Below, piece by piece: positions 23,383 to 31,130 of a stretch of DNA of 46,222 bases (position 1 is the stretch's first letter; each line of letters opens with the position of its first letter). This stretch comes from CAZNDN01 sp964571815 (GTDB lineage Bacteria; Fibrobacterota; Chitinivibrionia; Chitinivibrionales; WJKA01). Under the pieces are notes generated by a model. The model searched no databases and had not been told where the DNA came from. It saw nothing but the letters and a program-made list of their open reading frames with translations. Position numbers and translations under genes: made by a program. The stretch lies in contig CAZNDN010000019.1 of the NCBI GenBank assembly GCA_964571815.1, positions 1-46,222 of the forward strand. The letters run 5' to 3'.

Positions 23383-24264
23383 CTATTTCTCGAAATGCAC
23401 CTCGGTCACGCGGGTAACACGTACAACCGTGCCTTCTTCCTCGGAGGAAACGTTCGGGCCCGAAACATATTCTCCGCGCGGCCCCAGGACGCTCCGCACG
23501 GTCTCCGGCTGGGGCGTATCGGGCGAGTAGCGTGCTTCAACGATCACCCGTGGTGAAATGCTGCGGAATCCGGCGAACTCCCCGGCGCCGGACTCCCCTT
23601 CCCGCAGGCGCCGGTAGTACCAGTCACTCTCGTCCAGAGCCAGCGTATCGGTATAGGTCCCGTCCACCACCGGACAGAGTTTTTCCAGAATCGTGCCGTA
23701 CTGCTCCTCGGTGCCGCCGCGAATGTAGTACGGCCGCCTGGCGGTAAGCACAAGATTGGTACTGTCGGGAAAATCGGCAACTATCCTGACATCGAGCTTT
23801 CGCGACCCGGTCCTGGAGACACTCAACTCAAGAGCGTACCGCACGACTTTCCGGTCATCACGGGGCTCCGGAGGCGGAGGCCTGCTTGCCGGCACTTCAA
23901 CGTCCTGCAGCGCGAAATCCTGGATGGTGAATGAACCGAGGCCGCCGTGAAAAAACTCGGCAATGCAATAAGCAGCATCCTCGATTTCCATCTCCGGAAG
24001 ATACACAAACACGACAAACCTGCTCCACAGATTGTTCCCGTCACGCCACATTCCGGTAACCGTGTTCTTGATCTGATCGCTGGATGGAATGCCCCCCGAA
24101 GCGAGCACGACCTTCCAGATCATCTTCGAGCTGGTGAAATCCCCCGCAACCTGCTTGCTGACAACCTCATAAGGGACGGGCTCAGCCTGCTTTCCCGCAC
24201 GGTCGGCGCCCCGACCGTCACCCGCCGCGGCGAGAATCGGAAGTATCCACACGAATCGAATCAC
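23383..24264 (-). CDS. Exported protein of unknown function
   Basis: 293-aa protein starting with a short signal peptide (MIRFVWILPILAAAGDG...) and a mature part without clear catalytic motifs. It contains aromatic and acidic stretches (IWKVVLASGGIPSSD, MWRDGNNLWSRFVVFVYLPE, YYRRLREGES) and a Pro-rich linker (ASRPPPPEPRDD) around residue 130 separating two beta-rich halves, which suggests two domains. GTG 24264 has AGGGGAG about eight bases upstream. It is convergent with the HAD gene and divergent from the endonuclease Q fragment. No family recognised. The length and signal peptide favour a periplasmic or lipid-free surface protein. Confidence 0.5.
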   Translation of the reverse strand: MIRFVWILPILAAAGDGRGADRAGKQAEPVPYEVVSKQVAGDFTSSKMIWKVVLASGGIPSSDQIKNTVTGMWRDGNNLWSRFVVFVYLPEMEIEDAAYCIAEFFHGGLGSFTIQDFALQDVEVPASRPPPPEPRDDRKVVRYALELSVSRTGSRKLDVRIVADFPDSTNLVLTARRPYYIRGGTEEQYGTILEKLCPVVDGTYTDTLALDESDWYYRRLREGESGAGEFAGFRSISPRVIVEARYSPDTPQPETVRSVLGPRGEYVSGPNVSSEEEGTVVRVTRVTEVHFEK

Positions 24265-24474
24265 CGATATGCTCCCCTCTCACGGGCCGGCCGCGAAACG
24301 GCGACCGATGATACGTCCCCGGTTGACGAATTCAGGGTCTCCCGCACTATATCCTATCGTTTTTCTTGCCGTTGCGCAAGGGGAATATTCGTCATGCTCC
24401 CCACCCCATTGCGCGGGGCTGCCGAAGACCGTGTTTTTCATCGCCGGGCCCACACCGAACATCCGGAACCTGTC

Positions 24475-24936
24475 ATGGGTTTCATCGCCGACCTTCATAT
24501 TCACTCTCCTTACTCACGGGCAACGTCGAAGAAGCTCATGCCGCGGGACCTCTATACCCGGGGGGTGCGCAAGGGCATAGCGGTCATCGGCACGAGCGAT
24601 TTCACGCACCCCGCGTGGCTTGTGCTCCTGCGGGAGGAGATGCGCGAAGACGAGCGGGAGCTGCTTCGGCTCCACGATGACAAGGTGCCGCGCGCCGGAA
24701 AAGAACTCCGGGTCCCCAATCCGCGCTCGGTGAAATTCATGCTTACCTGCAAAATCAGCACGATCTACAAATGCAGCGTCCGCACGCGCAAGGTGCACCA
24801 CCTCATCTGCATGCCGGATTTCGAGGGCGCCGCGCGCCTCGCCGGCACGCTCGATCGTATCGGAATCGTGCGCTCCGCACCGGGAAATTCGCTTTCGTGT
24901 ACAGCCGATAACGTCATATATATCAGTGCCTTATAG
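24475..24936 (+). pseudogene. Truncated endonuclease Q (PHP-family) gene
   Basis: N-terminal fragment (about 153 aa) of endonuclease Q, a PHP-fold DNA repair nuclease that nicks 5' to deaminated bases. Family landmarks are the metal-binding DLHIHSPYSRATSKKL, VIGTSDFTHPAWL, a long insertion (LLRLHDDKVPRAGKELR), LTCKISTIYK, RKVHHLICMPDF and LDRIGI. Full-length members are about 390-430 aa. Here the frame loses similarity after LDRIGIVRSA and stops at 24936, before the C-terminal catalytic part. The downstream bases up to 25044 show no rescue of the missing part in the frames checked. ATG 24475 has no strong ribosome site. It is likely a decayed gene. Confidence 0.6.
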
Positions 24937-25044
24937 AAGCCACCGGCCTTGGGCAGGTGCAGAAAATCCTTGACAAGAAAAAGGGTATAATGTAATTTAG
25001 ACGTTTTGCCTCATTCTTTTTCACCGCTGCACGGGAGATGCCCC
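24937..25044 (+). promoter_or_regulatory. Upstream region of glycoside hydrolase gene
   Basis: Contains TTGACA (24970-24975) and TATAAT (24986-24991), both perfect consensus hexamers but only 10 bases apart, too close to act together. TTGACA could pair with TAATTT 17 bases downstream; TATAAT could use a poor -35 further upstream. The ribosome site GGGAGA (25033-25038) sits six bases before the TTG start. Confidence 0.4.
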
Positions 25045-28000
25045 TTGAAAAACCTCAAAAATGATCTCGAAACCATTCAAACCTCCGCAAGACCATGGGC
25101 GATATGGATTTGGAACGGCCGGATTACTGTCGATGAAGTGCGAAATCAGCTCACCTCGATCATTGAAAACGGGTTCGGCGGTGTTGCCGTTCGTCCCGGG
25201 CGCGACATGTTTCCACGCTACCTTGCCGAGGATTTCTTCGAGTGTTTTGACGAGGCGTTGCGCGTAGCTCACGAGGCCGGGATCGGGGTTCGATTGGCCG
25301 ATGATTTCAGCTTGCCGTGGAGCGGAGCTTTTGAGAGCATGACCCGGAGGAACCGGTCGTTTCGTGCCCAGCAACTCCAGTTGGACGCGCTTGAGCCGCT
25401 GAAAGAATCTTCCACGCTGACCAAAAAAATTGCCGATCACACGAATGTCATCGCGGTGGCGGTCCGACTCACCGAGGAGAACCGCATCGACCTGCCGTCG
25501 GCCCGGGTCATGACATTCGCCTCCGACGAGGACGGCACGATATCCTGGAAGGTTCCCGCCGGGAACTGGCACTTGATGATTCTTCGCAAGAAAGAGCTTA
25601 TGGACCCGCTGAATGCATTCCTGCCGAATTGCTTCAACGGCAAGGTTGCCGAGACCTACGCGGCGGAAGTCCTCGATACGTTCAAGCGCCGCTACATGAA
25701 ATATGTCCCCGACACCTTTCAGGGCATTCTCACCGAAATGCCCTCGTTCCTGCCGTGCGACAATGCGATCCCGTGGGACGATGATCTGGCGGTCAAGTAC
25801 CGTGGAAGGTTCAAGAAAGATCTGGACGCACTTCTCCCTTCTCTTTTTGCCCGGCCCGAGAGCCCCGACCTCAAGAACCGGTGTCACATCTACCGGTTCA
25901 TTCTCAACTCGGCTTACGAACGCTTTGCCGGCCCGCTGGAGAAGTGGTGCCGCAAAATACGCATGTCGCAATGGGTGCTCACGCCTGAAAGACACGTCTA
26001 TTCCATGCCCAATGCGCTCATCAACTGCATGGCCTTTGCACCGGGCGGTTTTTCGCACGTCGGGGCGCAGAACCAGGAGGGTTCCCTGCGCAACCCTGTT
26101 CCGCTTCGTGCGGTAGCCGACCACAATGTCAACGAGATGCGCAGGGAAAGCCTGACCGTTGTCGGGCGCAATCGTGCCATAGAATCGGTAAGTCTCGAAA
26201 TGATGAAGACGGAGATCGACCGTGCGCTGTTCACCGGCTCATCGGTAGTACTGGTTGACGGGTTGTATTTCAACCTCGACCACAGGAGCGATCTGCGAAC
26301 GCCGTACAACTGTTTCTGGTATTCCTCCGACTGGCCTCGCATGAAACACCTCTGTGACTATGCGGCCAGGGTGGGCCAGCTCAGCCGCAATCTGCACTTC
26401 TCCCGCGAAGTGGCCGTACTGATGCCGACGGTGCCGATGCTGGCGGATTACATGCCGGGTAACGATGAAGCGGTGCGGAAGGCTTCGCAGAGCCTGGAAC
26501 GGGTCATGAACCAGCTCCATCGCCGCGGTCTCGATTTTGACGTTGTCAGTGAAGAGCTGTTGCTTTCCTGCGCCGTTCGTGTTAACGGAGAATTCGGAAC
26601 CGCCGATCGAATCAGGAAGGGCAATTACCAGGCGCTGGTAGTTCCCAACCCGCGCATCGTCTCCAAGGGTGTGCTTGTATTCATCGAAAAGGTCGTTGCC
26701 AGGGGAGGAAAGGTCATATTTGTGGATGAGCCGCCCCAGGGATGTCTCGACGAGGGGGTCAGCGTGTCGATCAAGGCACGAATCGACAAACTGGGGCGCT
26801 CCAAGAGGGGCACCATGAAAATCGTTTCCGCCCGCGGAGTGGGAGGAGCGCTGGAAGGTGTCGACGCGCCGGCGAAGGTCCAGCGCGTGCAGGGCAAACC
26901 GGCCGCGGGAATCCTCTGTTGCCACGCCACCGACGACAAACATTCGCTGTACTTTCTTCATAATCCTTCCGATACCGAAGATCGGTACGCTACCGTACAG
27001 TTTCCCTTCGAGCCGCACTTCTACTTTCTGGACTGCGAAAACGGGGAGATTCACGAGTTCGAGAATGTCGAAAAGGACGAAAACGGGCACACGCTGTTAT
27101 CCATGAGTTTCTCCCCCCATCAGACGTATGTTGTCATGGGATGCTCGTCCAAGCCGGCGGGGGCAAAGGCTCACGACACCAGGAACCCGCACCCGGTCAA
27201 CCTCATCCAGACCCGACCGCAAAGCTACCGTGTTGTCCTGCGCAACGAGTGGAAATTCACGCCGCTCTGTCTGAATGTGCTTCCTCTGGCAAGCTGGAAC
27301 GCTCGGATCGGACTCAGCCGAGAATCGGGCGGCTATTCCCACTACTCGGAGGCCTACTTCGAAGTCCGCGATCTTCCTAATCTCTGCCTGCTGCTGCTCA
27401 ATGGACTCACCCATCCGCGCGAGCGCGAAGGATTCACCACCGACAGCATGGAGATTTCTCTCAATGGGAACAAGGTCACCAAGATGATCAGCCCGGTGGC
27501 GGGGGGCTCCCGTGACGATTTGCCGGACGTGGTCGCCGCAACGCCTTTTGCCCGCAAGTGCACCGCGTTTCAGATCCGCGGGCTTATCAACCGGGGCTAC
27601 AACAGGATCGCTCTCCGAACGGCCGATTTCTTCAGGGACCCACCGGCTATCGTCTACCCTCCGCTTATCGCGGGAGACCTCACTATCGAGAAGGGCAACA
27701 GAGGGTGGGTCATCGGCAAAACCTCGCCCGGGGTCAAGTCCGATTCATGGTGCGAATACGGCTACCCGTATTTCAGCGGCCTCGGAAAGTACACCCAGGT
27801 ATTTGAGGTACCCAGCGATTTCAAACGACTGGTGCTTCATTTTACGGGCGTTTCGGGTACGATGGACGTGGCGGTCAATGGTGTGAATATGGGCTCCTAC
27901 AGTTGGGCGCCCTTCGAGCTTGACGTCACCTCCGTGTGCAAGTCGAAGCGCAATCAGTTGGAGGTTTCGGTTGCCAACACCATCGACAACTTCCTCCGCA

Positions 28001-28053
28001 TGAACCGGCGCCGCTCGGGAGTCACGGGCAAGGTGTTCCTCGACGTCTACTGA
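25045..28053 (+). CDS. GH106-like (alpha-L-rhamnosidase-type) glycoside hydrolase, no signal peptide
   Basis: 1002-aa protein resembling the large glycoside hydrolases of the GH106 group and relatives. The start (RPWAIWIWNGRITVDEVRNQ, FGGVAVRPGRDM) matches the barrel entry RPRVWW(H/W)WxNG...GIGGxxx of that group. The TIM barrel occupies roughly residues 20-460, a beta-rich middle follows, and the C-terminal ~190 residues form a GH2-type sugar-binding jelly roll (YTQVFEVPSDFKRLVLHFTG, VAVNGVNMGSYSWAPFELDV, NQLEVSVANTIDN). I chose TTG 25045 because GGGAGA lies six bases upstream; the further TTG at 25006 lacks a site. No signal peptide is visible, so it may act in the cytoplasm on imported oligosaccharides, unusual for this group. 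The exact sugar is not determined. Confidence 0.7.
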   Translation: MKNLKNDLETIQTSARPWAIWIWNGRITVDEVRNQLTSIIENGFGGVAVRPGRDMFPRYLAEDFFECFDEALRVAHEAGIGVRLADDFSLPWSGAFESMTRRNRSFRAQQLQLDALEPLKESSTLTKKIADHTNVIAVAVRLTEENRIDLPSARVMTFASDEDGTISWKVPAGNWHLMILRKKELMDPLNAFLPNCFNGKVAETYAAEVLDTFKRRYMKYVPDTFQGILTEMPSFLPCDNAIPWDDDLAVKYRGRFKKDLDALLPSLFARPESPDLKNRCHIYRFILNSAYERFAGPLEKWCRKIRMSQWVLTPERHVYSMPNALINCMAFAPGGFSHVGAQNQEGSLRNPVPLRAVADHNVNEMRRESLTVVGRNRAIESVSLEMMKTEIDRALFTGSSVVLVDGLYFNLDHRSDLRTPYNCFWYSSDWPRMKHLCDYAARVGQLSRNLHFSREVAVLMPTVPMLADYMPGNDEAVRKASQSLERVMNQLHRRGLDFDVVSEELLLSCAVRVNGEFGTADRIRKGNYQALVVPNPRIVSKGVLVFIEKVVARGGKVIFVDEPPQGCLDEGVSVSIKARIDKLGRSKRGTMKIVSARGVGGALEGVDAPAKVQRVQGKPAAGILCCHATDDKHSLYFLHNPSDTEDRYATVQFPFEPHFYFLDCENGEIHEFENVEKDENGHTLLSMSFSPHQTYVVMGCSSKPAGAKAHDTRNPHPVNLIQTRPQSYRVVLRNEWKFTPLCLNVLPLASWNARIGLSRESGGYSHYSEAYFEVRDLPNLCLLLLNGLTHPREREGFTTDSMEISLNGNKVTKMISPVAGGSRDDLPDVVAATPFARKCTAFQIRGLINRGYNRIALRTADFFRDPPAIVYPPLIAGDLTIEKGNRGWVIGKTSPGVKSDSWCEYGYPYFSGLGKYTQVFEVPSDFKRLVLHFTGVSGTMDVAVNGVNMGSYSWAPFELDVTSVCKSKRNQLEVSVANTIDNFLRMNRRRSGVTGKVFLDVY

Positions 28054-28141
28054 GGGGGGCCGGGATCACCGGAGGTCGCGCCCGCGCACCATCTTCGGGC
28101 GGACACCGTGTGTGGATTGACGGCAGGCCCGCGCCGGCGAT

Positions 28142-28480
28142 TTAGAGCGCGTCCATCGACTGGGTGACACAGAGAACCTTGTTGAGATTGGTCATCTCGA
28201 AGAGCCGGTTCATGTAGCAGGTAGGATTGCGGTTGCTGTTGACAAAAACCAGGCGTCTGTCGCCCTTCTCCATCAGGCTGCTGTAGTAGACGAAGACACC
28301 CAGCCCGTGACTGTCCATGAACTGGACCCGGCTGACATCCACCATCACCCGCTCGTAGCCCTTCTTGCAGAGGCCGCGAAGCTGCTGCGATAACTCCCGC
28401 GCATCGTCGTCCGACACCCGCCCCACCAGTTCAAGGACGGGGAGAGAACCGAAGAATCGCCGGTTGATGGTCAGTGCCAT
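28142..28480 (-). CDS. STAS-domain anti-sigma-factor antagonist-like protein
   Basis: 112-aa single STAS domain like SpoIIAA/RsbV. It has the conserved phospho-acceptor serine in MDSHGLGVF (Ser57) and ends in the usual alpha/beta order. Such proteins release sigma factors by binding an anti-sigma kinase, controlled by phosphorylation of that serine. ATG 28480 follows a GGGGG-rich site. No kinase (RsbW-type) or phosphatase lies nearby. It is downstream of inositol-1-phosphate synthase on the same strand (76 bases apart), so the two may be co-transcribed. It may also belong to a larger regulatory pathway elsewhere. It is convergent with the glycoside hydrolase gene. Confidence 0.88.
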   Translation of the reverse strand: MALTINRRFFGSLPVLELVGRVSDDDARELSQQLRGLCKKGYERVMVDVSRVQFMDSHGLGVFVYYSSLMEKGDRRLVFVNSNRNPTCYMNRLFEMTNLNKVLCVTQSMDAL

Positions 28481-28556
28481 AGCCGTGCCCCCGGGGCCGA
28501 GACGCCCCGCCGCACCAATGTAGAACCGCTGCCGCCCTCCCGGCGCCGGCCGTTAT

Positions 28557-29660
28557 TCAGTCGTTGCGTCGTCCGGCGATAAACTCCTCGGTCATCCGAT
28601 ACGCCTCATCGTCGGTATACTGCCGTGGCGGGTGCTTGGCCAGATACGATGAAGGGGAATAGAGCACACCGCCCGATCCCCTGTCAAGGGCAATCTTGCA
28701 GCAGCGAATGGAATCGATAGCCACACCGGCGGAGTTGGGAGAATCCTCCACCGACAAGCGCATCTCAAGATTCATCGGGACATCGCCGAACAGTCGTCCC
28801 TCCATCCGTATGAAACACACTTTGTTGTCGTTCTGCCAGGGAACGTAGTCGCTGGGGCCCACATGGATATCGCGGTCGTTGAGGCGTGAGGCGGCCACCG
28901 ACTGCACGGCCTCGGTCTTGGACTTCTTCTTCGAGACAAGGCGGGTTCGATTGAGCATATTCAGAAAATCCGTATTGCCCCCGGTATTGAGCTGATAGGT
29001 CCGCTCCAGCTTGACCCCGCGCTTGTGGAAGAGATCCGTAAGGGTCCGGTGAGTTATCGTGGCGCCGAGCTGGGCCTTGATATCGTCCCCGATCAGCGGC
29101 ACGTTCTTCCGCTCGAAACGCTGCGCCCAACGCGGGTCGCTCGCGATGAACACGGGAATGTTGTTGACAAGTGCGACACCGGCTTCCAGTGCGCACTCGG
29201 CATAGAATCGCGCTCCCTCTTCCGAACCAACCGGAAGGTAATTGAGGAGCACTTCGGTGCGCGACGCCCTCAGTATGTGCACGATCTCATCCTTGGACTT
29301 CTCCTCCTCGGTCGACGGAACGAAGGTATAGTCCTCCTCGTAATTGGCCATGTGCCCGGAGTAACCGTCGCATATCCTGCCCATTGTCACCTTCACCCCT
29401 GCTTTCGGCACTTTCCGGCAAAACACCGCCGTGCAGTTCGGCCGCTGGAATATCGCCTCCGAGACATCCTTGCCCACTTTCCGCCGGTCGATGTCAAAAG
29501 CCGCCGAGACCTCGATATCCGACGGTTTGTAGCCACCAATATCCCAGTGCATCAAGCCGATAGCCTCCTCCGGCTTCTTGCTTTTGTAGTACTCAACCCC
29601 CTGGAGAAGCGAACTTGCACAATTGCCGATGCCGGCAATCGCAATGCGAATGCTGCTCAT
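28557..29660 (-). CDS. ino1: Inositol-3-phosphate (myo-inositol-1-phosphate) synthase
   Basis: 367-aa NAD-dependent enzyme that converts glucose-6-phosphate into myo-inositol-phosphate, the first step to inositol lipids or solutes such as di-myo-inositol phosphate. NAD-binding is by GIGNCASSLLQG near residue 10, followed by DIEVSAAFDIDRRKVGKDV, LPVGSEEGARFYAECALEAG, NIPVFIASDPRWAQRF and GGNTDFLNM, all typical of the bacterial/archaeal Ino1 group. The length of ~365 aa agrees with this group, shorter than the ~530-aa eukaryotic enzyme. ATG 29660 follows GGAG. Its promoter area carries a palindrome (29761-29774). Inositol synthesis could feed osmolyte or lipid production. Confidence 0.92.
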   Translation of the reverse strand: MSSIRIAIAGIGNCASSLLQGVEYYKSKKPEEAIGLMHWDIGGYKPSDIEVSAAFDIDRRKVGKDVSEAIFQRPNCTAVFCRKVPKAGVKVTMGRICDGYSGHMANYEEDYTFVPSTEEEKSKDEIVHILRASRTEVLLNYLPVGSEEGARFYAECALEAGVALVNNIPVFIASDPRWAQRFERKNVPLIGDDIKAQLGATITHRTLTDLFHKRGVKLERTYQLNTGGNTDFLNMLNRTRLVSKKKSKTEAVQSVAASRLNDRDIHVGPSDYVPWQNDNKVCFIRMEGRLFGDVPMNLEMRLSVEDSPNSAGVAIDSIRCCKIALDRGSGGVLYSPSSYLAKHPPRQYTDDEAYRMTEEFIAGRRND

Positions 29661-29760
29661 AGAACAGGACTCCGTTGGAAAAAAGGCCGGTTGTCGTCAC
29701 ACCCGCGCCCGGAACCACCTCCGCTCGGCCGCGAGAGAATTGAACAAAATACATGATAGC

Positions 29761-29774
29761 TGACCGACCGGTCA
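29761..29774. promoter_or_regulatory. Palindrome TGACCG-AC-CGGTCA, probable repressor operator of ino1
   Basis: Six-base perfect arms around a two-base centre, overlapping the candidate -35 element of the ino1 promoter. TetR-family repressors commonly bind sites of this kind (GACCGACCGGTC-like), so repression by an unlinked TetR regulator is a reasonable guess. It is about 100 bases before ATG 29660. Confidence 0.45.
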
Positions 29775-29918
29775 ACGACAAAAGCCTTCCCCATCACTTG
29801 CCGGCGTGCGGCCGGCGGGCCGCATCATTCCTTTACCAGTGCGAAATCCGAGCGGGGATGGAAGTGCGCTCAGGTCCCGACGAGGCCGTAACGGGGCCTT
29901 TCCAGCCGTTCCCCCCGG

Positions 29919-29943
29919 CGGTTCCGCCCGCGGGACGGAACCG
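29919..29943 (-). terminator. Perfect 8-bp inverted repeat, possible terminator of beta-propeller gene
   Basis: Arms CGGTTCCG and CGGAACCG with a 9-base loop that itself contains CCCGCGGG. It lies 60 bases after the stop of the beta-propeller gene (minus strand). The stem is strong and GC-rich but lacks a following T-tract, so intrinsic termination is uncertain. Confidence 0.35.
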
Positions 29944-30002
29944 GATCGAGGGGAACGGGAAGCATCGAGGCAACCACACGAACAGTCCGGTAGCCGCCTC
30001 CC

Positions 30003-30947
30003 TCAGAAGGGATACGGGTTCTTCAGATACAGGACACCCCGGCCGGTGCCGAACCACATGTTGCCTTGCGCGTCCCGGTACATGGAGCTGACCTGAGCGG
30101 CCGAAATGCCGAGCTTCGACGGGTCGTCGACCCAGGCGTCACCGTTGAATTTAAGAAGGCCCGACATGGAGCCGAACCAGACACGACTCTGCGTGTCGAC
30201 CATGATCGAGGTAATACCCTCGCGGATTGACATGAAGATCCTCCATTCCTTGCCGTCAAACCGATTCACATCGCTCTCCCCCACCGCGGCCCACAGATGA
30301 TTCTTGCGCTCGTCGTACCCCAGCGCCTTCGTATCGCTGAAACTCAAGCCGTTGCCGGTGTTGAACGTCGTCCACGTACTGCCGTCAAAACGAGAGATCC
30401 CGCCGGCGGTGCCGACCCAGAGATTGCCGCTGTTGTCGCCGGCCAGATCCCGGACGTCGTTGTTGCACAACCCGTTGTCGGCGGTGTACGCAGTCCACTT
30501 TCCGTCGGCATACCGCGCCACCCCGCCGGCCGTGCCCACCCAGACTTCACCACGCCGCTTCGAGACAATAGAAGTAACCGCATTGTCCGGCAGTCCCTGC
30601 TCGACAGTAAAATCACTGAACCCACGCGCGGTCCTGCGCGCAACACCTTCACTCGTCCCGATCCACACGTTGCCGTCACGATCCGTGGCCATGCAGGTTA
30701 CCGCCGAAGCGGGAAGCGAGCCGAGCTTCTCGAACATCTCCATCTTCATCGATGCATGATTCAGCTTGACAACCGGTCCGCCGGCCGCATACCATACGTT
30801 CCTGCCGGCCGGTGTGAACGCGACCACCGGCAGGTCCGTCGGGAATGTCTGCCACGACATGTCTCCCTGCTCGGGTACAATGCTGTCTCCCTGGGCCCAG
30901 AGTACCGTACACAGCGCTCCAACCATGCACATCGTTCGTGAAATCAT
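30003..30947 (-). CDS. Secreted two-component-regulator-type beta-propeller protein
   Basis: 314-aa exported protein. After a signal peptide (MISRTMCMVGALCTVLWAQ, about 20 residues) come repeated units of about 40 residues built on N-x-W-(V/I)-G-T-x-x-G-(V/I): DRDGNVWIGTSEGVAR, RRGEVWVGTAGGVAR, NSGNLWVGTAGGISR, KNHLWAAVG, QSRVWFGSMSGLL and QGNMWFGTGRGVLY. These are Reg_prop repeats; about six or seven blades can be counted, enough to form a closed propeller alone. In other bacteria such repeats form the sensor part of hybrid kinases; here there is no kinase or membrane segment, so it is probably a periplasmic binding or scaffold protein. ATG 30947 has GGAGG upstream. Function unknown. Confidence 0.8.
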   Translation of the reverse strand: MISRTMCMVGALCTVLWAQGDSIVPEQGDMSWQTFPTDLPVVAFTPAGRNVWYAAGGPVVKLNHASMKMEMFEKLGSLPASAVTCMATDRDGNVWIGTSEGVARRTARGFSDFTVEQGLPDNAVTSIVSKRRGEVWVGTAGGVARYADGKWTAYTADNGLCNNDVRDLAGDNSGNLWVGTAGGISRFDGSTWTTFNTGNGLSFSDTKALGYDERKNHLWAAVGESDVNRFDGKEWRIFMSIREGITSIMVDTQSRVWFGSMSGLLKFNGDAWVDDPSKLGISAAQVSSMYRDAQGNMWFGTGRGVLYLKNPYPF

Positions 30948-31130
30948 ACAACCTCCTTGCCGGACAAACTCAGTTTTCCACCGGGTCGATGTTCCTTGAA
31001 AATGTTTCGCAGCCTTCAGAGGCCGGCCGCACTGTTACACTCCCTTGCGCCCGACGCACGCCGGCGCCCCGTGGTCAATACTACTTTGAGATAAAATACT
31101 ACACTGCGAAAACGTTCGGCTTTGCTCCGC

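Larger units (their letters stand above)
29661..30002. promoter_or_regulatory. Intergenic region (342 bases): ino1 upstream region and hairpins
   Basis: No credible gene. Toward ino1 it holds a candidate minus-strand promoter: TTGACC overlapping the palindrome at 29761-29774, and TATTTT 18 bases on. Two hairpins lie behind it: GCCGGC-GTGCG-GCCGGC (29800-29816) and CGGTTCCG-N9-CGGAACCG (29919-29943). The second is placed to act as the 3' end of the beta-propeller gene's transcript, though it has no T-run. Confidence 0.4.

Noticed and set aside
24970..24991. Consensus promoter TTGACA/TATAAT before the glycoside hydrolase
   Set aside because: Both hexamers are perfect but only 10 bases apart, too short for a normal sigma-70 promoter; kept only as a note on the upstream region.
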